From Xanthostigma xanthostigma (lineage: Eukaryota > Arthropoda > Insecta > Raphidioptera > Raphidiidae), in contig OY754470.1 in the NCBI GenBank assembly GCA_963575645.1, positions 1,674,001 through 1,738,000 on the forward strand: a stretch of 64,000 bases of DNA, written 5' to 3'. The stretch's first letter is position 1. Every line of letters starts with the position of its first letter. The notes below the pieces were generated by a model. It was not told where the DNA came from. It saw only the letters and a list, made by a program, of their open reading frames with translations, and ran no database searches. Position numbers and translations under genes: made by a program. This document shows positions 1 through 11,128 of the stretch, piece after piece.

Positions 1-344
1 GTTATGATGAAAGACAAATTCTAGAGTATTATTTGAAACTACTGCAACAAGAGTGTGTTATAAAAATATGTTCAATATATCGAGTTGTCCATTGAGGAAT
101 GCCAGAGCAATAATAATACTTATGCAGTATTTTTGATTAAAGAAGCCCCGCGAAAGTGGAAGAGAATATTGTAATACTAGGTACTTCTTTACCTCTCGGG
201 ATTTTCCAGACTTACTTAAAGTAGAAATACCAAACAATAGATAGCAACACACATAATATACTCGTATTCAAATATAGCATATCTAATATATATATAGCAA
301 ATATATCCAAATATAGCATATCTTCGTATACAAGATGTTTAACA

Positions 345-740
345 TTTGCTTTTCGTTCCGGTTCACACAGGTGCGATAGATATAGTTTTGCAAAATGTAT
401 TTCGGTTTGCGGCCCGGCGTCTGAACTAATAGCTTTGAGCAAATTCTACCAGATTTGCTTTTGAATTAATAGCTTTGAGCGAATTCTAACAGATGTCGCT
501 ACTTGGTACTAAAACAATGTTTTTGTTCACTTCTAAACTAGTAGCTTTGAGTAAATTCTATTAGATGTCGTTATATGTTACTAAAACAGTTTTTTTTTTT
601 AGAAAACACCGTAATTTTGTACAAAATATTTAATAAAAACTATCATACAGCGTAAGTTGCACCAAGCAAGACACATTTACAAAATTTCATTTAAATCGGT
701 TCAATGGTTTCGGAGAAGAGCGACCAAAATCAAAATGTCT
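345..740 (-). repeat. dispersed repeat, copy 1 (inverted relative to 36305-36690)
   Basis: Read on the minus strand it matches 36305-36690: a CTCCGAAACCA block, a segment on genes-free DNA reading TTACGGTGTTTTCT, then tandem units of about 34-60 bp containing CAAAGCTATTAGTTCAGA, and an end with GCCGGGCCGCAAACCGAAAT. Both copies give matching short conceptual peptides (start Met-Leu-Lys-Ala-Ile-Ser-Ser-Asp-Ala-Gly), which shows homology, not coding. It is probably the end of a non-autonomous transposon. Confidence 0.6.
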
Positions 741-3105
741 GTTTGAGAGCCTCAGTGAAATGTCACGGAAGTGGTATATGGTGCAGAAGTGATAGCTCAA
801 CTATTAGATTTATTCAACTTTCCTTGGTCATCAATAAACCAATTTTAGGGGATTATTTAGATGTCATCATATAGTTCAAATAAAATATACTGCAAGATCT
901 TCACATACCACATTCTGATTAAATAACGTGCACGAGTAAGGAACGGCTGAAAATAGTAAGGCGTTAGAAGCGCTGACTTAACGAGCAAGTAGCAACGGTT
1001 TAATAAAAGGCCTATTTTGGATAAATCTGGAGGCAGTATAACTATATAGGATTATAATATAAAAATATCACCGACGATTCATAACTTTGTATTATTATCG
1101 ATTCTCGAGCAACTTTATAAAACATACCGTGTAATCACAATAGTATCGCATTTGTTCTATAGCTCCATAGCACACCTAGCGCGCTTCTAGTACAACATTG
1201 TACTCAAATAGTATGTTTCCGCTCATATTACACTTTCTTCACCTTCAGTGTATTTTTTTGTTTCTTTTATGACTTTACAAGTCTATCTGTCTAGCACAGG
1301 TACCCATTTCCACTAAAATACAGATAGGTAAAATAAATTATTGTTTAAATAAGTAAAAAGGTCGACATTTGTGTCCATCGTGAACATAACTGTGTCCACC
1401 ATGGACATTAAAGTCCACCGTGGACATTAGTGTCCACCCAAGGTCATTACCAATCCTGATTTTCTTGTCTGAATAGATTCGAACTTCCCCGGCGTCTGCT
1501 AATAATTTTCTGTTCATAACATCAAGCATAAAGATTGCAGAGGTTGAAAGTCCAAACTCACATTATTATAGATATTGTAGGATTTACATTGTAGATTATA
1601 GACGCTCAGCAACAGAGGTCATAAGCGTTTTAAGAAATCAAAGCGGCGACTTTCTGCATACGAAGCAGACACTAGACTACAGAAGTCAATTATAATAATT
1701 TTAATTAATATTAATATTAACATTCGTACATAAAAAATCCCGGCAGTAATGCAGTTTTTCTCTATAAGAATAAATCCTTGTAAAAAATGTTTGTGTTTAC
1801 AATATAAATAGTAAAATACCAAAACCATGCCTCATTTTTTTCGAGAAATAAAAGAAATAATTGAATAAAGGATAAATTAACAATAATGTAAATACTTCAA
1901 TAAATTATTTCAGACATACTTACTATAATATTTAATTGTTTTTTAGATGCCTTAAAAATATCGTATTTCAATATTATCATAATAATGCAGGGAAAACACA
2001 GTCAATCATGAATGACAATCTTCGTGATTCAAAACTGACCATGAATAATAGTTGTTCACATTATTAATCATGAAAATAAATTTATGATTGACCGTGAAAT
2101 ACCCACTTAACACAAACTAATAATAGAAAAAAAAACATTAATTCAATTCTAAAAACGTTGAATCCTGATTGTTAATCCCCTAGAATCTTCATATTATTTA
2201 ATCAAAATCGAATAATAAACTTGCCGTCGTCAAATCAGTGTACAAACCGATTGACAACAAAGCAAACATGTCATCTCGTTAATATGTATGCTGCAAGTTA
2301 TAGCAGAGTTATACATAAGATAAACAAATAAGTTAATAACGTATCACGTAGAACATAGAGTATTCGGAGTCAGAAACCAGCCGCCAGGCGGCAGCCTGAA
2401 GCATTCCTTGGCTCGACGGCGACGCGACGCGGCGAAAGCAATCCAGTCAATTAACAGGAATCCTTAAGACACTCCGGGGGCAGCAGCCAACACTGTTCAT
2501 ATTAATTACAAACATAACTCTCAACAGAACAGAACACATAACACAGCTTACACAATATATTATATTTGCATACATGTTTGTGTAAAATATTGACGTCGGT
2601 ACCACAAAGCTCAACACTGGGACTCTTATTTCACATAATTACAGAATACTGCAGTTACGTTGGAAATTAAAGAACTTTTAACTAATTGTACTAACCATAC
2701 CTTTAGTCTAAACTAACGCAGCGTTTAGTTTTTCTGATATACTTTTAATAATGTATTCGCTAAGATAACGGATAGTTCCTAGATAATTGTTTACTAAATT
2801 GGTTCAGTAGTTTTTTCTAGTATCTATCATTTTTTTTTTCAATGTTTTCAAGGGGTCAGTCAATTTACTAATCAAATATCAAGAAAGTAGTCAACGACGT
2901 AAAATACCTTAAAACGGTACCAAAATAATAGAATTTTGTGATCGACGTTATTTTATTGAAAATAGGTACAAAAAAAGTTTTAGTATGTAATTAAACACGC
3001 GATCTCTATTTTTTTTCTCTTTTCAGTGACTTTTTTTTAATGATGTTTAATTTAAAAAAATATATATATACTGTGTATTTAACACTACACACTACCAAAG
3101 TAAGA
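741..3105. other. AT-rich intergenic DNA
   Basis: No gene seen. 1360-1445 carries imperfect palindromic units of the TGTCCACC(A/G)TGGACA type. 1568-1615 contains a short string (TACATTGTAGAT then TATAGACGCTCA) that recurs at 38540-38575, marking an unidentified dispersed repeat. Confidence 0.5.
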
Positions 3106-3240
3106 TTGATAATGATAATTTCACCGACCGTCGAGATCAAATCTACAGTCGGTTTGTACAGTTTACGGTATAAGTGTATTGCAACGTTCCGTTACACTTT
3201 AAATCTCATGAATCGATTTTACTCTACCATGCCAAAAGAA
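3106..3240 (-). repeat. SINE-like fragment
   Basis: On the minus strand this matches the body of the element at 6640-6825: a TCGATTCATGA block followed by a TGTAACG-AACGTT block and an ATACCGT string. The tRNA-like head is not recognisable here. The overlapping 92-codon frame on the plus strand is not a gene. Confidence 0.5.
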
Positions 3241-4155
3241 GTTTTACTAATTCTATTTTTGGAAATAACTTATATGGACGATAATAATTTCTTTTCGGCA
3301 TGCACAAATAACAAGTAATAGTTTGGTCCTGTAGTTTCGCAGTAGCTGAGACTTGAGAGCAACGAAGGCAAGTCTTTAGTCCAATTATCCAGCCACAAGA
3401 CGCTATTACATAAACTGCGTCCTGTCGGGTGACTGCGAATGCGGCGAAGACGTGCACCTAAGACGCCGTAGTAAATCTAAATTAAAACAAGTCATGCTCT
3501 TTGCTTCCATTATTCCAACACAAGGTCTCATAATTTAAATGTGTATCGTGTATTTGATATTATTACTTAAGGAATTGGTTTCCGAATAAGTGAATGGACT
3601 CGGCTTTTGGGACACGTTTTCTCAGAATAAGCCGTTAAAACTAATTCTATAACTAAAGAGTCCTAGCAGCTCTCATAAGGGATGTGTTCAGATTCGAATA
3701 CGATAACGGCTACACATAACCTTAAAAAATATGTTTTAGAAATACATGACAACAGAAAGTTCACCAAGAAGGTTTGGCGACAATTCCGCTGATATGTTGA
3801 CTAATGTGACAATAAAAGCGAGCGCCAACGAATTTAACAGTCACACGAGAGCTAATGACGCCAACTGTCAAAAAAGAAATCCGACGTTTCAGCACCAGAT
3901 ACCATGATAAAACTGCAAAACCATTCCAATCAGCTTGACATAAATTTATCAGATAATAAAAATACTAAAGCATATTCTCGACTTAGCAGACGTAGTTTAA
4001 TTATGTGAAGTGCGTTGAGTGCCATTCGTTCATCATCATATATGTTTTAGGGTAGTATTTAAACGAGTGACTGTAAATTACAATTTTGGGTTACAAAAAT
4101 AATCAATTTGAGTTACTGTATTACTAAGTGAGCGACTGACTGCGCGTGACGAGAA
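3241..4155. other. intergenic DNA
   Basis: No gene or clear element. From about 4085 the sequence shows scattered copies of the GAGTGAGCGACT type motif that also builds the inverted repeat starting at 4156. Confidence 0.4.
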
Positions 4156-4209
4156 AATAATAGTTGGGTGACTAAATTACTAAGTGAGCGACTAAATTAC
4201 TAAGTTGTT

Positions 4210-4322
4210 AATAGTTAATTGTTTGAATAAAACTGCGTTTTCTAAAAAATATATATTTAATTGACTGTCTATAAAATATACATTTTTTAGAAAACGCAGT
4301 TTTATTCAAACAATTAACTATT
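4210..4322. repeat. hairpin with 45-bp arms
   Basis: 4210-4254 is nearly the reverse complement of 4278-4322, with the core TTGTTTGAATAAAACTGCGT and a loop of about 23 bases. It lies just inside the left end of the composite element and may be a separate nested insertion. Confidence 0.75.
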
Positions 4323-4324
4323 TA

Positions 4325-4621
4325 ATTCGCATACCCCGTTATCGTTCACCCCGGAATTGTTCTTTTAAAAACTCAACATTTGCCCCTTCCCGTTTCACTG
4401 CGAGACAATTCGCATACCCCTTTATCGTTCACCCCGGAAGTACAATTCGCATACCCGTTTATCGTTCACCCCGGAGTTAAAATTCGCATACCCGTTTATC
4501 GTTCGCCCCAGAATTACAAATTCGCATACCCGTTTATCGTTCACCCCGAATTATTTTTTTTAAAACTCCACCTTTGCCCCATCGCGTTTCACTGCGAGAC
4601 AATTCGCATACCCCTTTATCA
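4325..4621 (+). repeat. minisatellite with two unit types
   Basis: Six units begin with AATTCGCATACCC(C/G). Short units run about 35-38 bp and end CGTTCACCCCGGAA or a variant. Two long units (starting 4325 and about 4519) add roughly 47 bp containing TTTGCCCC and GTTTCACTGCGAGAC. The order is long, short, short, short, long, partial. The 92-codon frame at 4380-4658 is only this repeat read through. Confidence 0.8.
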
Positions 4622-4801
4622 AAAAAAGCGGTGGTTTTCAATCTTCATGAAAATGTGAGTTTTAAGTTGTAGTCTCAAAGTGAAAAAAAATAAAAAGTAA
4701 AAACAAAAGAAGATATGTGCTTCAAAATTACCGAAGGCATTCTAGTTGCTCACTTAGTAATTTAGTCGCTCACTTAGTAATTTAGTCACCCAACTATTAT
4801 T

Positions 4802-5365
4802 TTAATATCTCAATTTATTAAAACAGTATCTCATGTCACCAAATTTGTTTTTTTATTCGACCGTTTTATAATAATTTTCCCTTAGTTTTATAGCCTTATT
4901 ACTAACAGAACGCAAATTATATATTAAAAATAAAAAAATAGTATCTACGCCAGACAGAAATGTCCAGCCTTGTTGTTGGATAGCCGTGGCAGCAACATTG
5001 TCACGGTCACGCGCTAACGTCTAGTGTTTACTTCAGATGCGGTAACTAATTAGAAATCTACTGCTAATGACTCTAAACACACGTGATTATATCACACAGT
5101 GAAGGTCGGGTAATCCCGCCAGTACTATTTCACAATGAAGACGTACAAACTGTTTATTGTCATCGAGTTTATTTGATCAATCGACTTACTATAATAGGTA
5201 CATGTTGTTTTTTCTCATCCAGTCCAATTTACCTGCGGCTAAAAAGCGCAATGGCTTACGTCAGGGTTAGACACAAATAAAATCTTTACATATGCATACT
5301 CTCACCCGCGCATGTAGACTTTGCAGCAGAGCGCGTCTTTTAAATTAAAAATAAAATTAAAGCTT
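4802..5365. other. intergenic DNA
   Basis: No gene, RNA or element could be supported. Confidence 0.4.
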
Positions 5366-5853
5366 AAAAACACTAGAGAAGTACGTTTTTATAGTAATTT
5401 GCACTAAAAAGTAAAAAATTATTGTTTAGCGCTTAATTGTTATTCAAAATAATAACACTGAATTTTAGATATATATTTACTGAACGTAATTTGTTCGTTG
5501 CATGACGTGCCTTCTCAGCAGTCATGATGCATACTGGTACAAAAATACAATTACATTTCAAAAACATAAAAACATAGTACTGTCTTTATTGCCATCTGGC
5601 GGTAAAATTTCAAATAAATTAAACTTCACTTTTGAAACTGAACAATTATTTTTATATACCTATAATGAATTTGTTCAACAGCGATAGGAAGTCTCCCTAC
5701 TCGATATAATTTAATTTTTTAAATAAGCTTAAAATGAGAATGGAAAAATTAATTTATATCGCTGTTGAACAATACCATTAGTATATTTAAAAATTATTTT
5801 TGACTTTTTAGTGCACATTGCTATATAAAAGCGTGTTTCTGTAGTTTTTTTTT
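5366..5853. mobile_element. MITE with about 60-bp imperfect inverted ends
   Basis: The left arm (5366-5420) and right arm (5789-5853) are imperfect reverse complements sharing TGCACTAAAAAGT next to an ACGNTTTTATA block. An internal GCGATAGGAAGT segment and the right arm recur at about 44970-45110, so the element is present twice in the window. Confidence 0.55.
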
Positions 5854-6393
5854 TTAATTAGGTATATGACTAAAAAACACGCCTACTGATAGGCAACTCA
5901 ATGTACAAACTTGCACGGCTCGTTAGCTGCTTACAGTAATTTTTCAACAGAAAACACTGAGTTGTGCGTCAAATTTGATCAGGCATGTATTTAGAATAAT
6001 TTTCTTAAATGGGATATATTCATCCACGAAACCAAACACAGATATACTAATTGCGACAATATGTGCATACCTAAAAAATCTTTATGCCACAATAATTTCA
6101 ATGAGTAATTTTTTAACACAATAAACAATTTTAACTAAACAATGAAAGAAAACCTTGCCGTTTTTTAGTTGACATAGATAAATCCTATACAAGAAAATAT
6201 ACACACTGATTTCGTATAAACATACGATCAAAACAATAAATTTACATTTATCTTTTCCTTGCATCTTCATGGTTTAGTATTTAGCAATATTGATAATAAA
6301 CTAATAAATATGTAAAATCGTATTAATTACTAGAAATTTCAATAATGTATTGAAAAAATAATGAGCTACCTACATTACATGAAAGATCTGTAG

Positions 6394-6430
6394 TATAAAT
6401 ATACGAAGATTATTCTCAAAAGTATCATTC
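6394..6430 (+). promoter_or_regulatory. TATA box and initiator of the cationic peptide gene
   Basis: TATAAAT lies at 6394-6400 and a TATCATTC initiator-like string at about 6423-6430, the usual 25-30 bp spacing, placing the ATG about 50 bp downstream of the predicted start site. Confidence 0.55.
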
Positions 6431-6473
6431 GTATTTTAAGAATATAACATTTACAACCAAAACTATTTCAAAA

Positions 6474-7317
6474 ATGAATGCCAAAGTGATTTTGACATTT
6501 CTTGTTGTGATGCTTGTAACAACGGAGCTTATCAGTTCTGAACCGTCGCCACTGAACCCTCTTAAAGCGTTGAAAATTTTCAAAAAAGACAAGGTAAGAT
6601 CATTATTAATATAAAAAAGGGACTTTGTATTTTTATACTAAACACCCCAGATGTAAACTGGCTTAATAATTGTGAAAAAAATGGGATCGAACCTACGATT
6701 TTTAGGTTACGAGGTATCCACTCTACATCACCGGTTTTTATTGTAGACGGTATATGTATGTAGTAACGTTTCGTTACATGTTCAATATTATGAATCGATT
6801 TTAATTGTTCCATTCCTAAAAGCTAAAATAATTGTCTTGCAATAGTTATACAAAAATTAAAAAGTGATAGGACGTCAATACTGATGGATTTTACGATTTT
6901 TGTGCAAAATTACGATTCAAAATCAAACATATAACCGTTTATCTACGTCACAAAGTAGCGTTTCAAAATAAGTGAAAAAATAACACATTTTCCAAATTAT
7001 AACAATTAATTATTTTTAACAATGACAAAATTTAAATTAGTTGTCCGAGACTATCTGTTGCAAAAGACCCTATACTTCCTAGATTAGGTATCTTAGTAAT
7101 TTTTACAATTTTATAATGACATGCTTAAACTTATGTAATTATCGAAATAAAATATGTTAGTGTCTATATTTATTATTTTTATATGAATACCTATATTTCA
7201 ACATTTCTTTGAACTTTATTTTATCGATTTTTTTAATTTCAGTTAAAAGGCAAAGCCATTTTGGGATTAGTAGCACTCAAAACTATTACCAAATCAAAAG
7301 GACTACTATTTGGATAA
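6474..7317 (+). CDS. small secreted cationic peptide, two exons
   Basis: Exons 6474-6593 and 7243-7317 join in phase 0 through a GTAAGA donor and a TTTCAG acceptor and encode 64 residues. Residues 1 to about 22 form a signal peptide (Asn-Ala-Lys, then a hydrophobic core of Ile, Leu, Val and Met, ending near Ser-Ser). The remaining 42 or so residues carry ten lysines and only two acidic residues, with Leu/Ile between the lysines, and end in Leu-Leu-Phe-Gly. A terminal glycine could serve as an amide donor. The start is the first ATG after a TATA box and a plausible initiator; another ATG overlaps it out of frame. An AATAAA follows about 36 bp after the stop. The intron carries a SINE-like piece on the minus strand. 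It is the first gene of the secreted-peptide cluster. I do not recognise the family. An antimicrobial role would fit the charge but is inference; the gene structure is well supported. Confidence 0.72.
6640..6825 (-). repeat. tRNA-derived SINE in the intron of the cationic peptide gene
   Basis: On the minus strand the sequence has an A-box-like GATGTAGAGTGGA and, about 33 bases on, GGTAGGTTCGATCCCA-like B-box sequence (GGTTCGATCCC), with body blocks upstream shared with 3106-3240. The internal RNA polymerase III promoter pattern and lack of a foldable acceptor stem point to a SINE head, not a working tRNA gene. Confidence 0.5.
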
Positions 7318-7350
7318 CTATCTGATTATATTATTCCATATTTTAGTTTA

Positions 7351-7360
7351 TAAATAAAAC
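7351..7360 (+). terminator. polyadenylation signal
   Basis: An AATAAA hexamer sits in the 3' untranslated region about 36 bp after the stop codon of the cationic peptide gene. Confidence 0.5.
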
Positions 7361-8660
7361 CTAGCTTTTGTAAATATTTAACGCATATCAATTTTATTAA
7401 TACTAAGTGTTGTTATTTTATTTCCGAATATTTTTTTACATATATAAATGTACGTGGTTAAGCTACCCACTTCCATAAAACGTCTGGATGTTAGATTGTA
7501 AAAAGTGATAGACAATCGCCAATATTTTTTGGTAAAAAATAAATCTAAAACTGAAATAACAAATTGTCTTTTTTAATTTTTCATATTTTTATATTTTTCG
7601 AATCATTTTCTTTCAAACATAAAATGAACTAATGATGAGGAAAAACAAGACCAAGACCAAAACTTATAGTCTTGACTTGGTCTTGCGTCAATATATAGGA
7701 ATATTCTGTTTAACCATTAACTCTTCAAAAAAAAAAACTTGCAGTTTGCGACAAGCGACTGTTTTCATCACAAGACTGGTCATCAAGAACAGCTGAAGTT
7801 ATTGTGACCAAATTATAGTTTTAATTTATATTTATTTTAACAATACATTGAATATCCAATTCTTGGGACTGAGAGTTTGTAAGTAATAGATGAGTAAAAA
7901 CAACGGCAGTCTTTAGAGCTTATTAAATTAATAGTAAATCCATTTTCTGTTAAAAACGCATGTATTATTTGCCAAATTTATTCAAGATTGCAAAGTCCTC
8001 CACTACAAAATTTATCAATTAATTGCGTAAAACATATTTAACATTTAAATTAGTCAAAACTGATTACGTAGGCACTCATCGTCATTAATAAAAATGAGTA
8101 GTTTTTTTCTGCGACGTTTTTCCCCAAATCAATTATTGTTTTCTTATATTGCGTAGATAACACAAAAATAAAATTTGCTGTAAATATTTCAAGTACTATT
8201 GAGAAAAATCACAAGTCACAAATCTGTATAAATACATGGACTATATTATTGAATACAGCTAATGGGATTTTTATTTAAGATTACAGTGTCTCACAAACAT
8301 TTTCTTTATATTTAAACTGTTTTATATTTAAATGTTACATTTACAAGGGGCCCCTGCAAAATTTATTCAACCAGACCCAGTCTATTAGATTTCTTGTATA
8401 GGAATATCAAACATACTATGAGGCGCTGGACCCGTATTCAACTTTCTGATATGAGAAGAAGATGATTGAGGACTCTTCAAAAAGGCTTAAAGATTTAAAA
8501 GTTGAGTTAAAACATATTAAACTACAGGGGTAATAAAAAATCATTTAACAACAAATAAATGTCAATATTATTTGAAACACTGTATGTGAGTATAATGAAT
8601 AAGTCAATATTGACTCAAACAAGGCATTATTAGCGTTCATTTAAACCACTGAATTAAGCT
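7361..8660. other. intergenic DNA inside the peptide cluster
   Basis: AT-rich spacer between the cationic peptide gene and the first Gly/Tyr-rich gene. No exon with a signal peptide was found here. Confidence 0.4.
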
Positions 8661-8667
8661 GAAATCA

Positions 8668-8674
8668 TATAAAT
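8668..8674 (+). promoter_or_regulatory. TATA box of the first Gly/Tyr-rich gene
   Basis: TATAAAT lies 87 bp before the ATG. A CAGT at 8713-8716 resembles an arthropod initiator but is further from the TATA box than usual, so the start site is uncertain. Confidence 0.45.
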
Positions 8675-8760
8675 AGCATTAAAACTGTCTAATCTACCGA
8701 GTTATTGATAGCCAGTCATAGTGAAATATAGGTTAGCAAGTTCCAAAAACCGAAATTAAA

Positions 8761-10962
8761 ATGATGAGGTTAATAGTTTCTATAATATTACTGGTTGCTG
8801 TCAGCCTAACCTTGGCTATGCCCCAGTTCGGTTACGGCGGTGGTTATGGTGGTGGTTATGGTAGCGGTTATGGAGGAGGTTATGGCGGAGGTTATGGAGG
8901 CGGCTATGGAGGTGGTTACGGAGGCGGCTATGGAGGAGGCTATGGAGGATTGAGACCAGGGGTGAGTAATGAAATTTAAACTACAATTTTCTTTTTTCAG
9001 TATTTCCAAAAAAATATAATAATCGCACCCTTTTTAATTTTCAAAAATCATATTTAATTTTTATTGATTACTATTTTTTCTGCTGCTGCTTTGATCTTTG
9101 CAATTACTTTTTTAATATTATAAAATCTATTCAACCTGTTGAAGATATTTTTCTAAAATTTTCTCACGCACTTGAAACGATGGAAAATGCAAGAGAAATA
9201 TTTTCACCAGGTCACTTTTATTATCTTTTAATAATTCTAGTAGTTTTATTACACCTAAAATGATTTACTGTGCTTAATTAGATTAGAAAAGGGGCAAGTA
9301 ATATGTTTTGGTAATATAAATATTACGGGTGAACGAAATGAATTAAATGAAGTAGAAATTGCAGTTGAAAATATTCAAAACACTTTAAATTCCTATCCTG
9401 TCATAATTTTTAAAACTGTTTATATTACATGACGAAACTCGTCAACAAGATGGTCGAGCTTAACTGCATCGCTAAGGTTATGATTTCATTGAAAAAATTC
9501 TAATTTATGATTACATCAAATTTGATGTTATCAAGTCAGTTTCATTTATGAAAAACACAATAATTCATAAAAATTAACAGAAAAATAAACTGTCGCAAAT
9601 AAATTTATTCAACAATTACTAAGCTTTTACTAGACACCAGTGATTGTTGACCGTCTATATTATCTGCAATCTATTTGTCTATAATCGCTTTTAATATTAA
9701 CTTATAAATAAATTCAGTTAATGTTAATTTTAAATTTAATTGCAATCTTTTCTGCCAGGCCAATTGCATCAATATAATTAATAAGAAAAAATTCGCAGGT
9801 TTATAGACGAAACGTCGTACTTTTATAAATATAACGTTTGTCCACAAACCTGCGAGTTTTTTCTTATTAATTATTATCGATGGACACGATATCTAATATA
9901 TATGCATCAATATATTTCAATTTATGGATTAACTTTGTTTGATCCTTAAAGGTCGAAGAATAAAAAGAATTAAAAAAACTATTAATTACGATTTTGACGA
10001 GGAATATTTGGTACCGATTACGCTTGTAACCGATTTGGTGTCAAACGCCAAAAAAAAAACACTATTTAGAGCAATATTTTTGTTATAGAGTGAGATAATT
10101 GAAGAAACGAAAGATACTGAAATCATAGTTGCATAAAAGGTATAGCCAGTTGATGTTACGTGGCATGGAATGTAAACTAATTATTTTTGTGTTAGGGCCA
10201 TTTTTTTCGTTGTTTGAAAAAATTGATGTGGGCGCATGGAAAGTCATGAGTTGGGCAAAAAAAATATTGCATGGTTTAATATGCACGTTTTTTTTTCAAA
10301 TGCATGTAAAAGATTGTGTGAATGCCAGAATATAGTTTATAAAATACTGAAATATAATTTCGTTTCTGACAGAACATATGGTCAGGGTTTTTATAATCAT
10401 TTCAAGAATTCTAAAAGCATGCCATTATTTTTAATGAAATGTGTCAATCAATTTATTATATTTGTCTTTTGAATTTGGTTCAGATACTATTTACAAAGAT
10501 ATTTATATAGCAGTAGTAGTTGTTTATTACGTACAGAATTCGCTAAAGAGAATAGACAATATAATAATTGATTGATATATATTTTTTTTATTATCTTCTA
10601 TTTTCACATTTCTTCACAATATTTTTATTTTTATTTACGCTACTTTCTGTTTTTATATTTTCGTTTCTTAATTCTTAGTTCTTAAAGCAATCCGAATTTT
10701 TGCAAATCTTTTCTTTGATTGAACGACCTCCCAATAAAAATAAGCTTGAAAGCTACTTCTTTGAGAACATTTTTGCTTTAATTTTAATACAATTATTCTG
10801 AATCACATTAAACTAAAAATTGACCAATGTTACCATACCAAAAAAAAATAATCAGTCACTTTTCAAAACTAAGAGATTTATTTTTTGTTTTAGTATGGCA
10901 GTTACGGAAAAGGTGGATTACTAGTAATCGGAGGTTATAAAAGAGGTGGATACTATGGATAA
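8761..10962 (+). CDS. Gly/Tyr-rich secreted peptide (GYGG repeats), two exons
   Basis: Exons 8761-8961 and 10894-10962 join in phase 0 (donor GTGAGT, acceptor TTTTAG) and give 89 residues. Residues 1 to about 20 are a signal peptide with a long Ile/Leu/Val core ending in Leu-Ala-Met. Then comes Pro-Gln-Phe and about ten tandem Gly-Tyr-Gly-Gly units, followed by Leu-Arg-Pro-Gly at the exon end. Exon 2 adds a Gly, Lys and Tyr tail ending Tyr-Tyr-Gly. Reading through the donor gives only five extra codons, so the spliced form is preferred; the short read-through peptide would also be secreted. The 1.9-kb intron contains a hairpin at 9777-9873. Such low-complexity peptides occur among arthropod cuticle, silk and antimicrobial proteins; the sequence does not tell which. 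It shares exon layout and intron phase with the two copies at 19 and 21 kb. Confidence 0.75.
9777..9873. repeat. hairpin in the intron of the first Gly/Tyr-rich gene
   Basis: Arms of about 39 bp (9777-9815 and 9835-9873) share AATTAATAAGAAAAAA and CGCAGGTTT blocks as near reverse complements around a 20-base loop. Small foldback MITE. Confidence 0.7.
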
Positions 10963-11122
10963 AAAAAAAATTAAAATCCGTATATCAAGAAATCGAAAAT
11001 AATCAAAACATTCCTAAACAACAGCATTCGTCAAAATCAATCAACTGCCAAACTTGTATTTTAATTTATTTCCCTTGAATTTATATATAACATGGACTTG
11101 TGAATAATAATACCTTTTTATA

Positions 11123-11128
11123 AATAAA
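11123..11128 (+). terminator. polyadenylation signal
   Basis: AATAAA occurs 161 bp after the stop of the first Gly/Tyr-rich gene, in an otherwise AT-rich 3' untranslated region. Confidence 0.5.

Larger units (their letters stand above)
4156..4801. mobile_element. 646-bp composite element with 49-bp perfect inverted ends
   Basis: The first 49 bases (4156-4204) are the exact reverse complement of the last 49 (4753-4801). Each end is itself a near-tandem repeat of ACTAAATTACTAAGTGAGCG. Inside are a hairpin (4210-4322) and a minisatellite (4325-4621). There is no transposase, so it is a non-autonomous element. Class is unknown; no clear target-site duplication was seen. Confidence 0.75.

Noticed and set aside
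4325-4621. Possible CRISPR-like array
   Set aside because: The units are contiguous minisatellite units, not equal repeats parted by unique spacers, and this is an animal genome.
4380-4658. 92-codon frame with repeated Phe-Ala-Tyr-Pro-Phe-Ile-Val-His
   Set aside because: It is the minisatellite read in one frame; the protein repeat follows from the DNA repeat.
6655-6740. A tRNA gene on the minus strand
   Set aside because: A- and B-box-like motifs are present but no acceptor or anticodon stem folds; it fits a SINE head.
8806-9009. Minus-strand frame rich in Ser, Thr, Ile and Ala opposite the first Gly/Tyr-rich gene
   Set aside because: It is the antisense of the GYGG repeat; the plus-strand frame has a signal peptide and splice sites.
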